Origin: Pelagibacterales bacterium SAG-MED15
GTDB lineage: Bacteria; Pseudomonadota; Alphaproteobacteria; Pelagibacterales; Pelagibacteraceae
DNA length: 64,000 nt
Reading direction: 5' to 3'
Assembly: GCA_014654065.1 (NCBI GenBank)
Contig: JACWDM010000003.1
Span: 62,001-126,000 of the forward strand
The position numbers and the translations under genes are program-made. Below are positions 55,494 to 64,000 of the stretch, one piece after another (position 1 is the first letter of the stretch; each line of letters begins with the position of its first letter). Below the pieces are notes generated by a model that saw only the letters and a list, made by a program, of their open reading frames with translations, ran no database searches and was not told the origin of the DNA.

Positions 55494-56258
55494 ATTTAAC
55501 ACCATTCCATCATAGGCAGGAACTATATTTTTTGTAAGTTTTGTTTTTAGATCATCATAATCTATATCGCTGTGAAGATTAGTTAAGATAGCTTTTTTTG
55601 GTGAAAAAATTTTTATCAACTTTAAAGATTGTTCTAAATTTAAATGAGATGGATGATTTCTATACCATAAACAATCAATTACTAAATATTTTAGACCTTT
55701 AAAGTATTTATAATCCTTATTACTTATTTCGCTAACATCACTTATATAGGCAAGTTTTTTATTAAAAATGTAACAAATACTATTAACTTTACCATGTTTT
55801 ACTTTTATTGATTTAATATTTATTTTATCTCTGTTTTTTTTAATTGTCATTTTAGCTTTAATTTTGTTCATTTTTAAAGTGGCTGGATACTCTCTAGTAT
55901 TTGATTTAAAACAATAAGAAAAAGTATTGTTTAAATATCTTTTAGTATCAGCATCAGCATAGACATCAATAGGTTTTCTCTTTTTTATAAAAAAAACTCT
56001 TAAATCATTTATTCCATGCGTTTGATCAGCATGCATATGGGAGTACAACACCTTATCAATAGAATTGATTTTATTATTAATTAGCTGTGATCTTAAATCT
56101 GGTGAGGTATCGATTAATATGTTTAGATTCTTACTTTTGATTATTGCTGAACATCTAGTTCTATAATTTTTTTTATTATTTGGATTACATTTACCAAAAA
56201 AACCATCGGAGCGAGGTACACCCATCGAGCTGCCACATCCTAATATTATAAACTTCAT
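55488..56258 (-). CDS. MBL-fold metallohydrolase (PhnP-like)
   Basis: A 256-residue metallo-beta-lactamase fold protein similar to PhnP and phosphoribosyl cyclic phosphodiesterases. The metal site is YSHMHADQTHGINDLRVFF (HxHxDxxHG), with ILTNLHSDIDY near the end supplying another His. It begins FIILGCGSSMGVPRSDGFFG, where family members have GTG-x-S-x-G-x-P. It is adjacent to tatD and metG, a standard alphaproteobacterial trio. The exact substrate is unknown. Confidence 0.88.
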   Translation of the reverse strand: MKFIILGCGSSMGVPRSDGFFGKCNPNNKKNYRTRCSAIIKSKNLNILIDTSPDLRSQLINNKINSIDKVLYSHMHADQTHGINDLRVFFIKKRKPIDVYADADTKRYLNNTFSYCFKSNTREYPATLKMNKIKAKMTIKKNRDKINIKSIKVKHGKVNSICYIFNKKLAYISDVSEISNKDYKYFKGLKYLVIDCLWYRNHPSHLNLEQSLKLIKIFSPKKAILTNLHSDIDYDDLKTKLTKNIVPAYDGMVLNL

Positions 56259-57028
56259 TAAATTAATCTATCAAAAAATAACTTATTAAAATTTTTAGTT
56301 GTTATATCAACTAATTCAGATACTTTTATATTTTGTAGTTCAGCAAGTTTTTCTGCTGTAAACCTAATAAAAGCAGGTTCATTTTTTTTTCCTCTATAAG
56401 GTACTGGCGATAAATAAGGGCTATCTGTTTCTATTAAAAGTCTATTTTTAGGTACCATTTTAAAAGTTTCTTGAAGATTTAAAGAATTTTTAAACGTAAT
56501 AATTCCACTAGCTGAAAAAAAAGCATTTAAAGGTATTAGTTTAGTAGCAAATTCAGTAGATCCAGTAAAACAATGCATTAAAATTTTAAGTTTATTTGAA
56601 TGATTTTTTTTAAGGATATCGTATGTTTCATCTTCTGCATTTCTGGAATGGATTATTAAAGGGATATTTAGATCTTTTGCAGCATCAATATGTTTCTGAA
56701 AACTTTTAATCTGCAAATCTTTATCGCTATTATTATAATAAAAATCAAGTCCAGTCTCCCCTACGCCAATAATTTTATTATTTAAATTTATTTTTGTAAT
56801 AATTTCATCTTTAGAAACATCGTTATTTTTTGTTTCATGTGGATGGATACCAAAAGTTCCAAATATCATTGGGTCTTTTTTTACAATGTTAATAATTTTT
56901 TCATAACTTTGTAAGGTAGTGCAAATTGTTAATAGCTTTTCCAAACCAAAATTCTTTGAATTTGTAATAACTTGATCTAAATTTGCAATTAAATGCTCAT
57001 GATCTAGATGGCAATGTGAGTCAATCAT
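56258..57028 (-). CDS. TatD family DNase/hydrolase
   Basis: Metal-dependent TIM-barrel hydrolase of 256 residues from the ATG at 57028. The metal motif is IDSHCHLDHEHL, followed by FGIHPHE, IGVGETGLDFYYN, PLIIHSRNAEDETYDIL, ILMHCFTGS and LLIETDSPYLSPVPYRGKKN. A TTG three codons earlier (57037) is possible, but the ATG gives the usual MIDSHCH start and an ATGATTGA overlap with the metG stop. Known members have 3'-5' DNase or RNase activity. Confidence 0.93.
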   Translation of the reverse strand: MIDSHCHLDHEHLIANLDQVITNSKNFGLEKLLTICTTLQSYEKIINIVKKDPMIFGTFGIHPHETKNNDVSKDEIITKINLNNKIIGVGETGLDFYYNNSDKDLQIKSFQKHIDAAKDLNIPLIIHSRNAEDETYDILKKNHSNKLKILMHCFTGSTEFATKLIPLNAFFSASGIITFKNSLNLQETFKMVPKNRLLIETDSPYLSPVPYRGKKNEPAFIRFTAEKLAELQNIKVSELVDITTKNFNKLFFDRLI

Positions 57029-58559
57029 TATTTTCAATCTTTTTAAATAAAATATCTAATTTTAATATTTTTTTTTTTGGTCTTAAATATTCATTATTAC
57101 TAATTGAGTCAAATTTAATTTCATTCTCATTAATTGAAAAAATATTTAGTACTTTTAATGAAGTATTAGGGATTATAGGATAAAGTAATATTGAAATTTT
57201 CCTAATAAGCTCTAGAGAAACATAGACAATTGTCTTTAATCTATCAGGTTCATCTTTTTTACCCCATGGGGCTTGGTCGTTAAAATATTTATTCGCTTTA
57301 AATAACTGATCAACTACAAATTCTACGTAAAAATTAATATTTTGATTATTAACTTCTTGATCTAGTTTTTTTAAATTATTATCAAAATTATTTAATATTG
57401 ATAAATCATCCTCGTTAAATGTATCAAATTTCGGTATTTCTAATCCAATATTTTTTTCACAAAATGTAATAACTCTTTGACATAAATTTCCATAATTATT
57501 TGCTAAGTCGCTGTTAATACAACTTTCTAGTTTATCTTTTGAAATATTTCCATCGTTCCCAAAAGATACTTCTTTTAATAAATAATATCGCAATGGATCA
57601 AGGCCATAATTATTGATTATTTCTATTGGATCTAAAATATTACCTTTAGATTTTGACATTTTTTCATCACCAGATAAAATCCAGCCATGACCATAGACTC
57701 TTTTAGGTGGTTTAATATCTGCTGCTAATAAAAAAGCAGGCCAATATACAGCATGAAATCTTAAAATATCTTTTCCAATCAAATGAAGATCTGCTGGCCA
57801 AAACTCTTTAAATTTTTCATCGTTTTCATTAGGATAATTTAATGCACTTAAATAATTAGTTAGAGCGTCTAACCATACATATATTACATGATCTTTATTT
57901 GAAGGTACCTTAATACCCCATGAAAAAGATTTTCTACTTACAGATAAATCTTTTAAACCACTTTTAACAAAACTTACTACTTCATTCTTCCTTGTTTCGG
58001 GCAGAATAAATTTGGGATTATCTGAATAAAATTTTAATAGAGGTTCTTGCCACTTTGATAGTTTAAAAAAAAAAGATTCTTCCTCTACCCATTCTACCGT
58101 TGATCCAGATGATTTACTGATTTTTTTACCATTAATATTTTCAATTTCATCCTCCGTATAAAATGCTTCATCTGAAACAGAATACCAACCTGAATATTTT
58201 GATAGGTAAATTTCTTTTTTTTTCTCAAGAATATTCCAAAGATTCTCAACCGATTTAAAATGTCTATTTTCTGTAGTTCTTATAAAATCATTGTTAGATA
58301 AATTTAATGTTGAGGATAAATCCTTAAAAGTTTTACTTATCTCATCGCAAAATTTTAAGGGATCTTTATTAGCTTTTTCTGCAGCTCTTTGAATTTTTTG
58401 ACCATGCTCATCTGTACCTGTTAAAAAAAAAACGTTATAACCTTGAATTTTTTTAATACGTGCAAAAAAATCGGCAATTATACTTGAGTAAGCATGCCCC
58501 ATATGTGGTTTAGCAGAAGGATAATAAATAGGAGTTGTTATGTAAAAATTTTTATTCAT
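57021..58559 (-). CDS. metG: Methionyl-tRNA synthetase
   Basis: Charges tRNA-Met. From the ATG at 58559 it has 512 residues, without a C-terminal tRNA-binding domain. The class I signatures are ITTPIYYPSAKPHMGHAYSS (HMGH as the HIGH box) and the KMSKS loop in SGDEKMSKSKGNILDP. TGTDEHGQKIQ, YGHGWILSG and the anticodon-binding helices around NDQAPWGKK also fit. The inserted zinc domain is the short type with no Cys4 knuckle visible. Its start overlaps the holB stop by eight bases. Confidence 0.95.
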   Translation of the reverse strand: MNKNFYITTPIYYPSAKPHMGHAYSSIIADFFARIKKIQGYNVFFLTGTDEHGQKIQRAAEKANKDPLKFCDEISKTFKDLSSTLNLSNNDFIRTTENRHFKSVENLWNILEKKKEIYLSKYSGWYSVSDEAFYTEDEIENINGKKISKSSGSTVEWVEEESFFFKLSKWQEPLLKFYSDNPKFILPETRKNEVVSFVKSGLKDLSVSRKSFSWGIKVPSNKDHVIYVWLDALTNYLSALNYPNENDEKFKEFWPADLHLIGKDILRFHAVYWPAFLLAADIKPPKRVYGHGWILSGDEKMSKSKGNILDPIEIINNYGLDPLRYYLLKEVSFGNDGNISKDKLESCINSDLANNYGNLCQRVITFCEKNIGLEIPKFDTFNEDDLSILNNFDNNLKKLDQEVNNQNINFYVEFVVDQLFKANKYFNDQAPWGKKDEPDRLKTIVYVSLELIRKISILLYPIIPNTSLKVLNIFSINENEIKFDSISNNEYLRPKKKILKLDILFKKIENND

Positions 58560-59484
58560 TAATAATTTTATTTTTAAATTCAAAGAAAAGTGTCTCGGTA
58601 TCCAGATTATATTTTAAAGTACTATTAATTTTTTTAATGAAATCTGAGTATAAATTAAAAATATCCTTATCTTTTGTGGATGTATAGATTTCACAAAAAA
58701 AGGAATGAATAAGATTTATTATTAAGTCAAAAGTTTGATGATCACTCTTATAAAATTTTTTTAATATCATCAAATTCAAAAGGTCTTTAATTTCTATGGA
58801 ATTTAGGTTAATTTCGTTTTGTTTTGCAAAATCAAGCAAAAAAATTAATTCACCAATTGAACTATACTTATTTAAATAACACTTATGCATTAATTTTTCT
58901 ATATCATCATCAATAATTTTATTTATTACAGAAATTGTTTCTCTAATTGAAAAATTTTTTTTAAAAACAATTGATCTAGATTTGATTGTATTAGGTATTT
59001 TCTTTGAATTATTATGAATTAAAAAAAAATATATATTTTCTGGTGGCTCCTCTAAAATTTTAAGTAAAGCATTAGATGCATTAATATTAAGAAACTCAAC
59101 ATTATCAACTAAAATGAATCTTTTTTCACTATTGAAGGAGCTCTTTTGTGAGTTAGTAATAATATTTCTTATTTGATCAATTTCAATATTTTTCTTATTA
59201 TTTTTTAAGTTTACTATACTTAAATTTGGATGTGATAAATTATTCATTAAACTAAAAGATTTATTATGTTTATTGATGGTAAATTTTACATCATCGTACT
59301 TATTATCTTCATTCAATGATAGAATATAATTAATAAAATGTATTGAAAAAGTAAATTTTCCAATACCTTTGGGTCCACTTAACAAAATTTTATTTGGTAA
59401 TATTTTATCATTCTCCATTACTTTAAATTCTGCAAAAATTTCATCATAACCAAATAATTTGTATTTATTAATTAGCTGTGTCAT
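58552..59484 (-). CDS. holB: DNA polymerase III subunit delta'
   Basis: Part of the clamp loader. The 310 residues have a P-loop-like ILLSGPKGIGKFTFSIHFI (about 30-48), RFILVDNVEFLNINASNALLKILEEPPENIYFFLIHN (Walker B-like and sensor region) and NTIKSRSIVFKK with the SRC-type Arg finger motif. The C-terminal collar domain is divergent. It lies between tmk and metG, the classical order tmk-holB-metG. Confidence 0.92.
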   Translation of the reverse strand: MTQLINKYKLFGYDEIFAEFKVMENDKILPNKILLSGPKGIGKFTFSIHFINYILSLNEDNKYDDVKFTINKHNKSFSLMNNLSHPNLSIVNLKNNKKNIEIDQIRNIITNSQKSSFNSEKRFILVDNVEFLNINASNALLKILEEPPENIYFFLIHNNSKKIPNTIKSRSIVFKKNFSIRETISVINKIIDDDIEKLMHKCYLNKYSSIGELIFLLDFAKQNEINLNSIEIKDLLNLMILKKFYKSDHQTFDLIINLIHSFFCEIYTSTKDKDIFNLYSDFIKKINSTLKYNLDTETLFFEFKNKIINE

Positions 59485-60101
59485 TATTTAATTATAAGCT
59501 TAAGCACCTTATCTACTATTATTTTCTTATTATATTCCATTTTTAAATTTGAATTTATCTTCATATAATTTTTTCTTTTAAAGCATATTTTATAATAGCC
59601 TCTTTGAACTCTACTATAAAACTTATGATCAAATTTATCATAACGATTAAGCTTTTTTCTTTTGCCTAAACGCATTTTTAAATTTTTTAGACTAACACTG
59701 TTAAGGAAGGTAAAATTTACTTTAAAATCCCTAAGTATATATTTATTAATTGCATGTATTATATCACGATTAATACCCATGCCATAATGCTGATATGCTA
59801 GAGTTGAATCTGTAAAACGGTCGATTAGAATTACCTTTTTTTTATAGTTTTCTTTTAATACTTTAATATAATTTTCATTTCTAGCTGCTAGATACAAAAG
59901 TAGATCAGTCATTTTATGAAAATTAGACTTTTTGTTAAGTATAAGATTTCTAATTTTCTCTGAATTAGATGAGCCACCAGGTTCTCTAATAACAATATAC
60001 TTTATTTTTTTTTTATTTAAAAAATTAGCTAAACTTTTTATGTGATATGTTTTACCGGATCCTTCTATACCCTCGAAAACAATAACGGGTTTTTTATACA
60101 T
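59484..60101 (-). CDS. tmk: Thymidylate kinase
   Basis: Phosphorylates dTMP to dTDP. The P-loop VFEGIEGSGKTYHIKSLANFL is near residue 8 and the DR-x and substrate motifs are VIREPGGSSNSEKIR and LIDRFTDSTLAYQHYGMGI. The lid region is basic (RLGKRKKLNRYDKFD). At 205 residues it has the usual length. It overlaps the upstream carboxypeptidase gene by eight bases and holB by one. Confidence 0.94.
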   Translation of the reverse strand: MYKKPVIVFEGIEGSGKTYHIKSLANFLNKKKIKYIVIREPGGSSNSEKIRNLILNKKSNFHKMTDLLLYLAARNENYIKVLKENYKKKVILIDRFTDSTLAYQHYGMGINRDIIHAINKYILRDFKVNFTFLNSVSLKNLKMRLGKRKKLNRYDKFDHKFYSRVQRGYYKICFKRKNYMKINSNLKMEYNKKIIVDKVLKLIIK

Positions 60102-61251
60102 CGCCCCATACTAAATAATTTAATGATTTCAAAATTCTTGTAAATAAATTAACTTTTTTTACTTCTGTTAAAGCATAAACATTATGTGTACTTAAAATTT
60201 CATCTTTAAAATAAATTTTAAGTTTGCCTAATTCTTGATTTTTTTCTATGGGTGCTTTTATTGGACCATCATAATCTATTAAAATTTTCATATTTTTTTT
60301 TCTTGCTTTTTTTATAGTCTGAAATACGTCATCTTTAGTATAAACATCAACGAAGGGATCTTTTCCTAACCACACATCGAGTTTAGCTAAAGATTTGTTT
60401 TTAGATGAAACTTTAACCAAATCAAAGTTAGTTAATCCCCAGGTTAACAGTTTTATTGATTGTCTTGATCTATCATTTTTAGTATTGAATCCACTTGCGA
60501 CTGCTATTAATCTTCTTTCATTTTTTTTTACAGAAGATGCAAGCGAATATCTTTCAACTGCTAAGTATCCAGTCTTTATACCATCAGCACCAATGTTTTT
60601 ATACAAAAGTGGATTTCTGTTACCTTGTGTTATTGGGTCACCTCCTGTCCTATCCCATGTAAAATCTGTTTCTTTGAAATATGTGTAATAATCTGGAAAA
60701 TTTTTAATTAAATAATTCGACATAATAAGTATGTCTTTAACTGTTGAATAATTATCTGGATCATTTATGCCGGAAGCATTGGAGAAATTAGTATTAGTCA
60801 TACCTATTTCAAATGCTTTTTCAGTCATTAAAATTGCAAATTGTTCCTCAGTTCCAGCTATACCTTCAGCTAATGCTACACAAGCATCGTTTCCTGATGC
60901 TACAATTATACCTTTTAATAAATCTTCAACAGAAACATTGTCTCCAACCATTATAAACATTGAAGAGTATCCTGCTGTTGAAAGTTTCCAAGCTTTTTCA
61001 GAGACTACAAATGTATCGTCTAAATTTAATTCGCCATTCTTTAATAAATCAAAAGCTATTATGGATGTCATTATTTTAGTCATAGATGCAGGATATATTT
61101 CTCTATCAGGTTCTTTTTCAAATAAAATTTTACCACTGCTAAAATCCTGAAGAATTGCGGTTCTCGCTTTGATATCAAATGAGAAAGAATTGTTAATAAA
61201 AAACAAAGTCAATAAGATTACAAAACTAATTTTTTTAATTATTTTATTCAT
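60094..61251 (-). CDS. D-alanyl-D-alanine carboxypeptidase (class C low-molecular-weight PBP)
   Basis: Removes the terminal D-Ala from peptidoglycan stem peptides. After a signal peptide (about 1-24) the three PBP motifs are present: SMTK at 56-59, SGN at 119-121 and KTG at 226-228. The C-terminal beta-rich domain (about 275-360) and a final amphipathic stretch (FTRILKSLNYLVWGD) fit a DacA/DacC-type membrane-associated enzyme of 385 residues. It sits between a SPOR lipoprotein and tmk, a common alphaproteobacterial arrangement. Confidence 0.94.
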   Translation of the reverse strand: MNKIIKKISFVILLTLFFINNSFSFDIKARTAILQDFSSGKILFEKEPDREIYPASMTKIMTSIIAFDLLKNGELNLDDTFVVSEKAWKLSTAGYSSMFIMVGDNVSVEDLLKGIIVASGNDACVALAEGIAGTEEQFAILMTEKAFEIGMTNTNFSNASGINDPDNYSTVKDILIMSNYLIKNFPDYYTYFKETDFTWDRTGGDPITQGNRNPLLYKNIGADGIKTGYLAVERYSLASSVKKNERRLIAVASGFNTKNDRSRQSIKLLTWGLTNFDLVKVSSKNKSLAKLDVWLGKDPFVDVYTKDDVFQTIKKARKKNMKILIDYDGPIKAPIEKNQELGKLKIYFKDEILSTHNVYALTEVKKVNLFTRILKSLNYLVWGDV

Positions 61252-61999
61252 TATTAATTATTTCTATATTTTCAAAACCAAGCTTTTCTATACCATTATA
61301 AGCTATTTGTAATGTGTTTAAACTATTATAAGGACCTAGAAATACTCTAAATTTATTTTCATTTATTTTATTAATACCTACCATATCAAGATTTAACTCG
61401 ATCTTGATTCTATTAACCATTTCATCAGCTGTTTTTTTATAATAAAAATCAGCAATTTTGACTATGTAGCTAAAATTTTTTTTTTTTATAACAATTTTTT
61501 TTTTAATTTTTTCATTAAGATCGTTTACACTGATTGAGTCTACAGGAGCTTTATCAGCAACTTTTTTTTCCTCATCAAACGTTTTGGATTTTTTAGCTAT
61601 GAAAAGCGCATTGTCTCTAATTTCTTCTAATATAATATAAGGTTCGTTAATATCAATTTCTAATTCATTGGCTATTCTTATTGAAACGACTGAATTATTA
61701 AAATTTGGATAGACTGCATTATCACCTACTTTAGCAATTATTGTTTTTTCATTAAAAGGATTTGTAATTTTAACAGCTGTACCTCTCTTAAGATTTCTTT
61801 GAAATATAATTAGGTCTCTTTCATTAATTTTTTTTGTAATTACTTTATCCTTATATAAATCATTATTAAAAATAAGTGTAAATCCACTATTATTAAATTT
61901 TTCTAGGATTGGATAATTAGTTGATATTTTTTTACTATTATATGATGTACAGGAATTAAGTAAAATAAATAAATAGAGTAAAATAAATTTATATTTCAT
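61244..61999 (-). CDS. RlpA-like lipoprotein with SPOR domain, probably non-catalytic
   Basis: A 251-residue lipoprotein with the lipobox LLNSCTSY (Cys about 17). The middle (about 70-120) resembles the double-psi barrel of RlpA: LKRGTAVKITNPFNEKTIIAKVGD, then SVVSIRIANELEID. The His in the usual AAHKTLPFG segment is Gln here (FQRNLKRG) and the FHG-rich catalytic start is missing. The C-terminal region (about 175-250) is SPOR-like, with YIVKIADFYYKKTADEMVNRI and FRVFLGPY. SPOR domains bind denuded septal glycan. It lies between mltB and dac, as rlpA does in relatives. Confidence 0.78.
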   Translation of the reverse strand: MKYKFILLYLFILLNSCTSYNSKKISTNYPILEKFNNSGFTLIFNNDLYKDKVITKKINERDLIIFQRNLKRGTAVKITNPFNEKTIIAKVGDNAVYPNFNNSVVSIRIANELEIDINEPYIILEEIRDNALFIAKKSKTFDEEKKVADKAPVDSISVNDLNEKIKKKIVIKKKNFSYIVKIADFYYKKTADEMVNRIKIELNLDMVGINKINENKFRVFLGPYNSLNTLQIAYNGIEKLGFENIEIINNE

Positions 62000-62981
62000 T
62001 TTTAATCTTATCTTTTAATGTACAAACAGCTAAAGCGAATCTTAACGATCTGTTCCACTTCAATACTTTTTCATAATTTTCAAAAACTATATAAGCTGGA
62101 CTTAATTTGTTAGGGTTTTCGACGATATCGAGATCGGGTGTAATAATACCTACTTTTAGATTTTCGTTATAGTCAACATTTAAATTTGATATATAATTCT
62201 TAAAAAACTTAAGCTTTTTTTTATTTTTAATTTTTCTTGCAGAGCTATTTAAATATTTGTCTGGAATATTATCTTTCAGTTTTATTTTTACAAAACATGG
62301 TTGATTTTTTTTCCATCCAATTTTACTTAAATAATTAGCTGCAGATGCAAAAGCATCTTCATTATTTTTTAATTCAATTATATTGTTTTGATTAAAATCT
62401 ATAGCGTACCTATCAATTGTAGATGGCATAAACTGAAAAAAACCAAATGCACCAGCCCAAGAACCAAATAAAATTTCATGATTAATTATTTTTTTTTCAA
62501 CTAAAGTTAAAACAGTCAATAACTCTTTAGTAAAAAATTCACTTCTTCTTCTGTCAAAACTTAATGTAGCTAATGATGAAATAATATCCATCTTACCAAC
62601 ATAGGTACCATAATTAGTTTCAATACCCATAAGTGCTAGTAAAAGCTCTTTTTCTACTTTAAATTTTTGCTCAACATTATTTATCAACTTTTTGTTAGAT
62701 TTATAAATTGTAATACCAGAATTAACTTTAGATTTATTTGACCTTTTAGATACATATGTTTTTGTATCTTCATAAAATTCTGGTTGATAACGATCGTACT
62801 CAATAACTTTTGGTAAAAATTTGGCATCTTTCATTACAATGTTGAAAGTCTTTTCTGAAATTCCATTATTTAATGAATGCTTTTTAAATTCTACTAGCCA
62901 TTCATTAAAACTAGGTTCATTTGAATATAAACTTGAAATATTGAAGAGGAAAATTGTAAAAATGATTTTAATTACTTTCAT
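61989..62981 (-). CDS. Lytic murein transglycosylase, MltB family
   Basis: A 330-residue enzyme with an N-terminal signal peptide (IIFTIFLFNISSLYS) and no lipobox. The family core is visible: FNEWLVEFKKHSLNNGIS, VIEYDRYQPEF, the catalytic Glu in LLALMGIETNYGTYVGKMDI, LATLSFDRRRSEFF, SWAGAFGFFQFMPSTIDRYAID and ASAANYLSKIGWKK. Together with slt, dac and the RlpA-like protein it forms the window's peptidoglycan set. It overlaps both neighbours. Confidence 0.92.
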   Translation of the reverse strand: MKVIKIIFTIFLFNISSLYSNEPSFNEWLVEFKKHSLNNGISEKTFNIVMKDAKFLPKVIEYDRYQPEFYEDTKTYVSKRSNKSKVNSGITIYKSNKKLINNVEQKFKVEKELLLALMGIETNYGTYVGKMDIISSLATLSFDRRRSEFFTKELLTVLTLVEKKIINHEILFGSWAGAFGFFQFMPSTIDRYAIDFNQNNIIELKNNEDAFASAANYLSKIGWKKNQPCFVKIKLKDNIPDKYLNSSARKIKNKKKLKFFKNYISNLNVDYNENLKVGIITPDLDIVENPNKLSPAYIVFENYEKVLKWNRSLRFALAVCTLKDKIKNEI

Positions 62982-63846
62982 AAAGATCTTTTAAATAAAT
63001 AAATACAGCAATCCATATTAAAATAAAACTTATAAACTTATTAATAGAAAATGGCTCATTATAATAAAAAAAACCTAGCAAAAACTGACTTGTGGGCGTA
63101 ACAAAAAAAATTAAGCCAGAAGCTGCCATTGTTGTTTTTTCCAAACCTTTTATAAAAAGAAATAATGGTATTACAGTCATGAAACCACCCAATATTAAAA
63201 GCAATATATTATAAGGCTGTTGAAAGCTAAAATCATTATTTCCACTTTTAAAAATAAAGTAACAAACAATTAATGCTATTGGTAAAATAAAAAGACTCTC
63301 TATAAGTAATCCAACATCAGTATCGACATTAACCTTTTTTCTCAATAAGTTATAAAAACTCCAAAAAAAAGCAACGAGAAAACCAACAATAGGAAAAGAT
63401 TCAAAATTAAATAGTAAATATACAGATGAAACTATTACGATTAAAATTGAAATTTTCCTTTTAAAATTAAGTTTTTCTTTTAAAAACACATAACCCAAAA
63501 AAACATTTAGTATTGGAAAAATAAAATATCCATAACTAGCATCTATTATTTTGTTAATAGATATTGCGTAGATCCATGTTCCCCAATTTAAAAAAATTAA
63601 TACACCTGTAACAAGTAATATTAATAATTTTTTCTTTTGTTTTATAATACTCTTAAATACTTTTATTTTTTTAAAAATTATTGTTGTTAATAAAAGTATT
63701 AAACTTGTCCAAATTAATCTATGCAGGGTGACTTCCAATGCACCCATCATAGACACATACTTAAAAAAAATTGTACCTAAAACGCCCCACCATAAAGAAC
63801 CTATGGTTGCGTATAATATCCCTTTTTTAAATTGTGATTGATCCAT
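62968..63846 (-). CDS. rarD: RarD-type EamA family transporter
   Basis: Inner-membrane protein of 292 residues with ten hydrophobic helices. Typical RarD parts are KGILYATIGSLWWGVLGTIFFKYVS, LHRLIWTSLILLL, LNWGTWIYAISINKIIDASYGYFIFPILNVFLG and the C-terminal TTMAASGLIFFVTPTSQFLLGFFYYNEPF. The substrate is unknown. It overlaps mltB by 14 bases and is the first gene of this minus-strand run. Confidence 0.88.
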   Translation of the reverse strand: MDQSQFKKGILYATIGSLWWGVLGTIFFKYVSMMGALEVTLHRLIWTSLILLLTTIIFKKIKVFKSIIKQKKKLLILLVTGVLIFLNWGTWIYAISINKIIDASYGYFIFPILNVFLGYVFLKEKLNFKRKISILIVIVSSVYLLFNFESFPIVGFLVAFFWSFYNLLRKKVNVDTDVGLLIESLFILPIALIVCYFIFKSGNNDFSFQQPYNILLLILGGFMTVIPLFLFIKGLEKTTMAASGLIFFVTPTSQFLLGFFYYNEPFSINKFISFILIWIAVFIYLKDLYESN

Positions 63847-64000
63847 ATTAATAACCTATATTTTCAATATAAAGGTAAATTTGATGATGTTGAACTTTAT
63901 ATAACCTAGATATGTGTACATAGATAGTTTCTTTAACAATTAACTATATATTTAAGTTGAAATTTAAAATTATACTTATAAAAAAGTCTTCTTGGAGAGA
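63847..64000. other. Gap upstream of rarD to the window end
   Basis: About 154 AT-rich bases without a credible reading frame. It should contain the rarD promoter and possibly the promoter of a gene beyond the window. The final GGAGAGA might be the Shine-Dalgarno of a plus-strand gene starting just outside; this is a guess. Confidence 0.3.

Overview
The window looks like a streamlined, very AT-rich alphaproteobacterial chromosome, most likely SAR11 (Pelagibacterales) or a similar marine lineage. The reasons are the low GC, intergenic gaps of often 0-10 bases, many ATGA/TAATG start-stop overlaps, and typical alphaproteobacterial neighbourhoods: ruvX/gatCAB, the heterotetrameric sarcosine oxidase operon, nrdR-ribD-ribE-ribB-ribH-nusB-thiL, bamE/ubiquinol-cytochrome c chaperone, plsX-ihfA-merR and an NDUFS4-like complex I protein. 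No rRNA, IS element, prophage or CRISPR array was seen. The lineage is inferred from gene content only.

Layout. 1-7.3 kb: pyrB (cut by the window edge), ruvX, the gatCAB amidotransferase operon, an O-methyltransferase, the tRNA hydroxylase trhO and a MATE exporter. 7.3-12.4 kb: soxBDAG on the minus strand, which feeds methyl groups of sarcosine into folate C1 metabolism; glyA lies at 24 kb. 12.5-22 kb: tRNA-Ser(GCT), a soluble lytic transglycosylase, then the plus-strand run dapA-smpB-folK-rsh-pyrE-pdxJ-acpS-lepB-rnc-recO. 22-30.5 kb: hemB, a 2OG oxygenase, rpiB, glyA, nrdR, riboflavin synthesis, nusB and thiL. 30.6-43.7 kb: H+-pyrophosphatase, bamE and the bc1 chaperone (their start codons share one CATG), rpmF, plsX, ihfA, merR, rpmG, chorismate mutase, ctaA, metY, rplM-rpsI, argC, a 55-residue lipoprotein, hom and two transporters.

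43.7-50.9 kb is the accessory region. It holds a long non-coding stretch, a minimal DNA methyltransferase-repair gene, a GC-rich multi-hairpin element that is probably a structured RNA, two previously uncalled tandem small membrane proteins (54 and 58 residues), a tyrosine recombinase, a methyltransferase, three glycosyltransferase genes (one a double-domain fusion), a GIY-YIG protein and tRNA-Glu(TTC). The recombinase has a perfect TTGACA-17-TATAAT promoter. Between that promoter and its ATG lies a perfect inverted repeat with 11-bp arms and a 7-bp spacer, which resembles a dif/lox-type recombination core. This is the best candidate for an undescribed system in the window.

50.9-64 kb returns to housekeeping: glpX, an SbmA/BacA-like protein, an NDUFS4-like protein, tRNA-Pro(TGG), a zinc-ribbon protein, nhaA, a glutathione peroxidase, and a minus-strand run mltB-(rlpA/SPOR)-dac-tmk-holB-metG-tatD-MBL headed by rarD.

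Two window-wide patterns stand out. All seven convergent gene pairs overlap or abut, leaving no room for ordinary terminators. Several genes (dapA, rsh, argC, plsX, bamE) have a -10 box only 5-8 bases before the ATG, which predicts leaderless transcripts.
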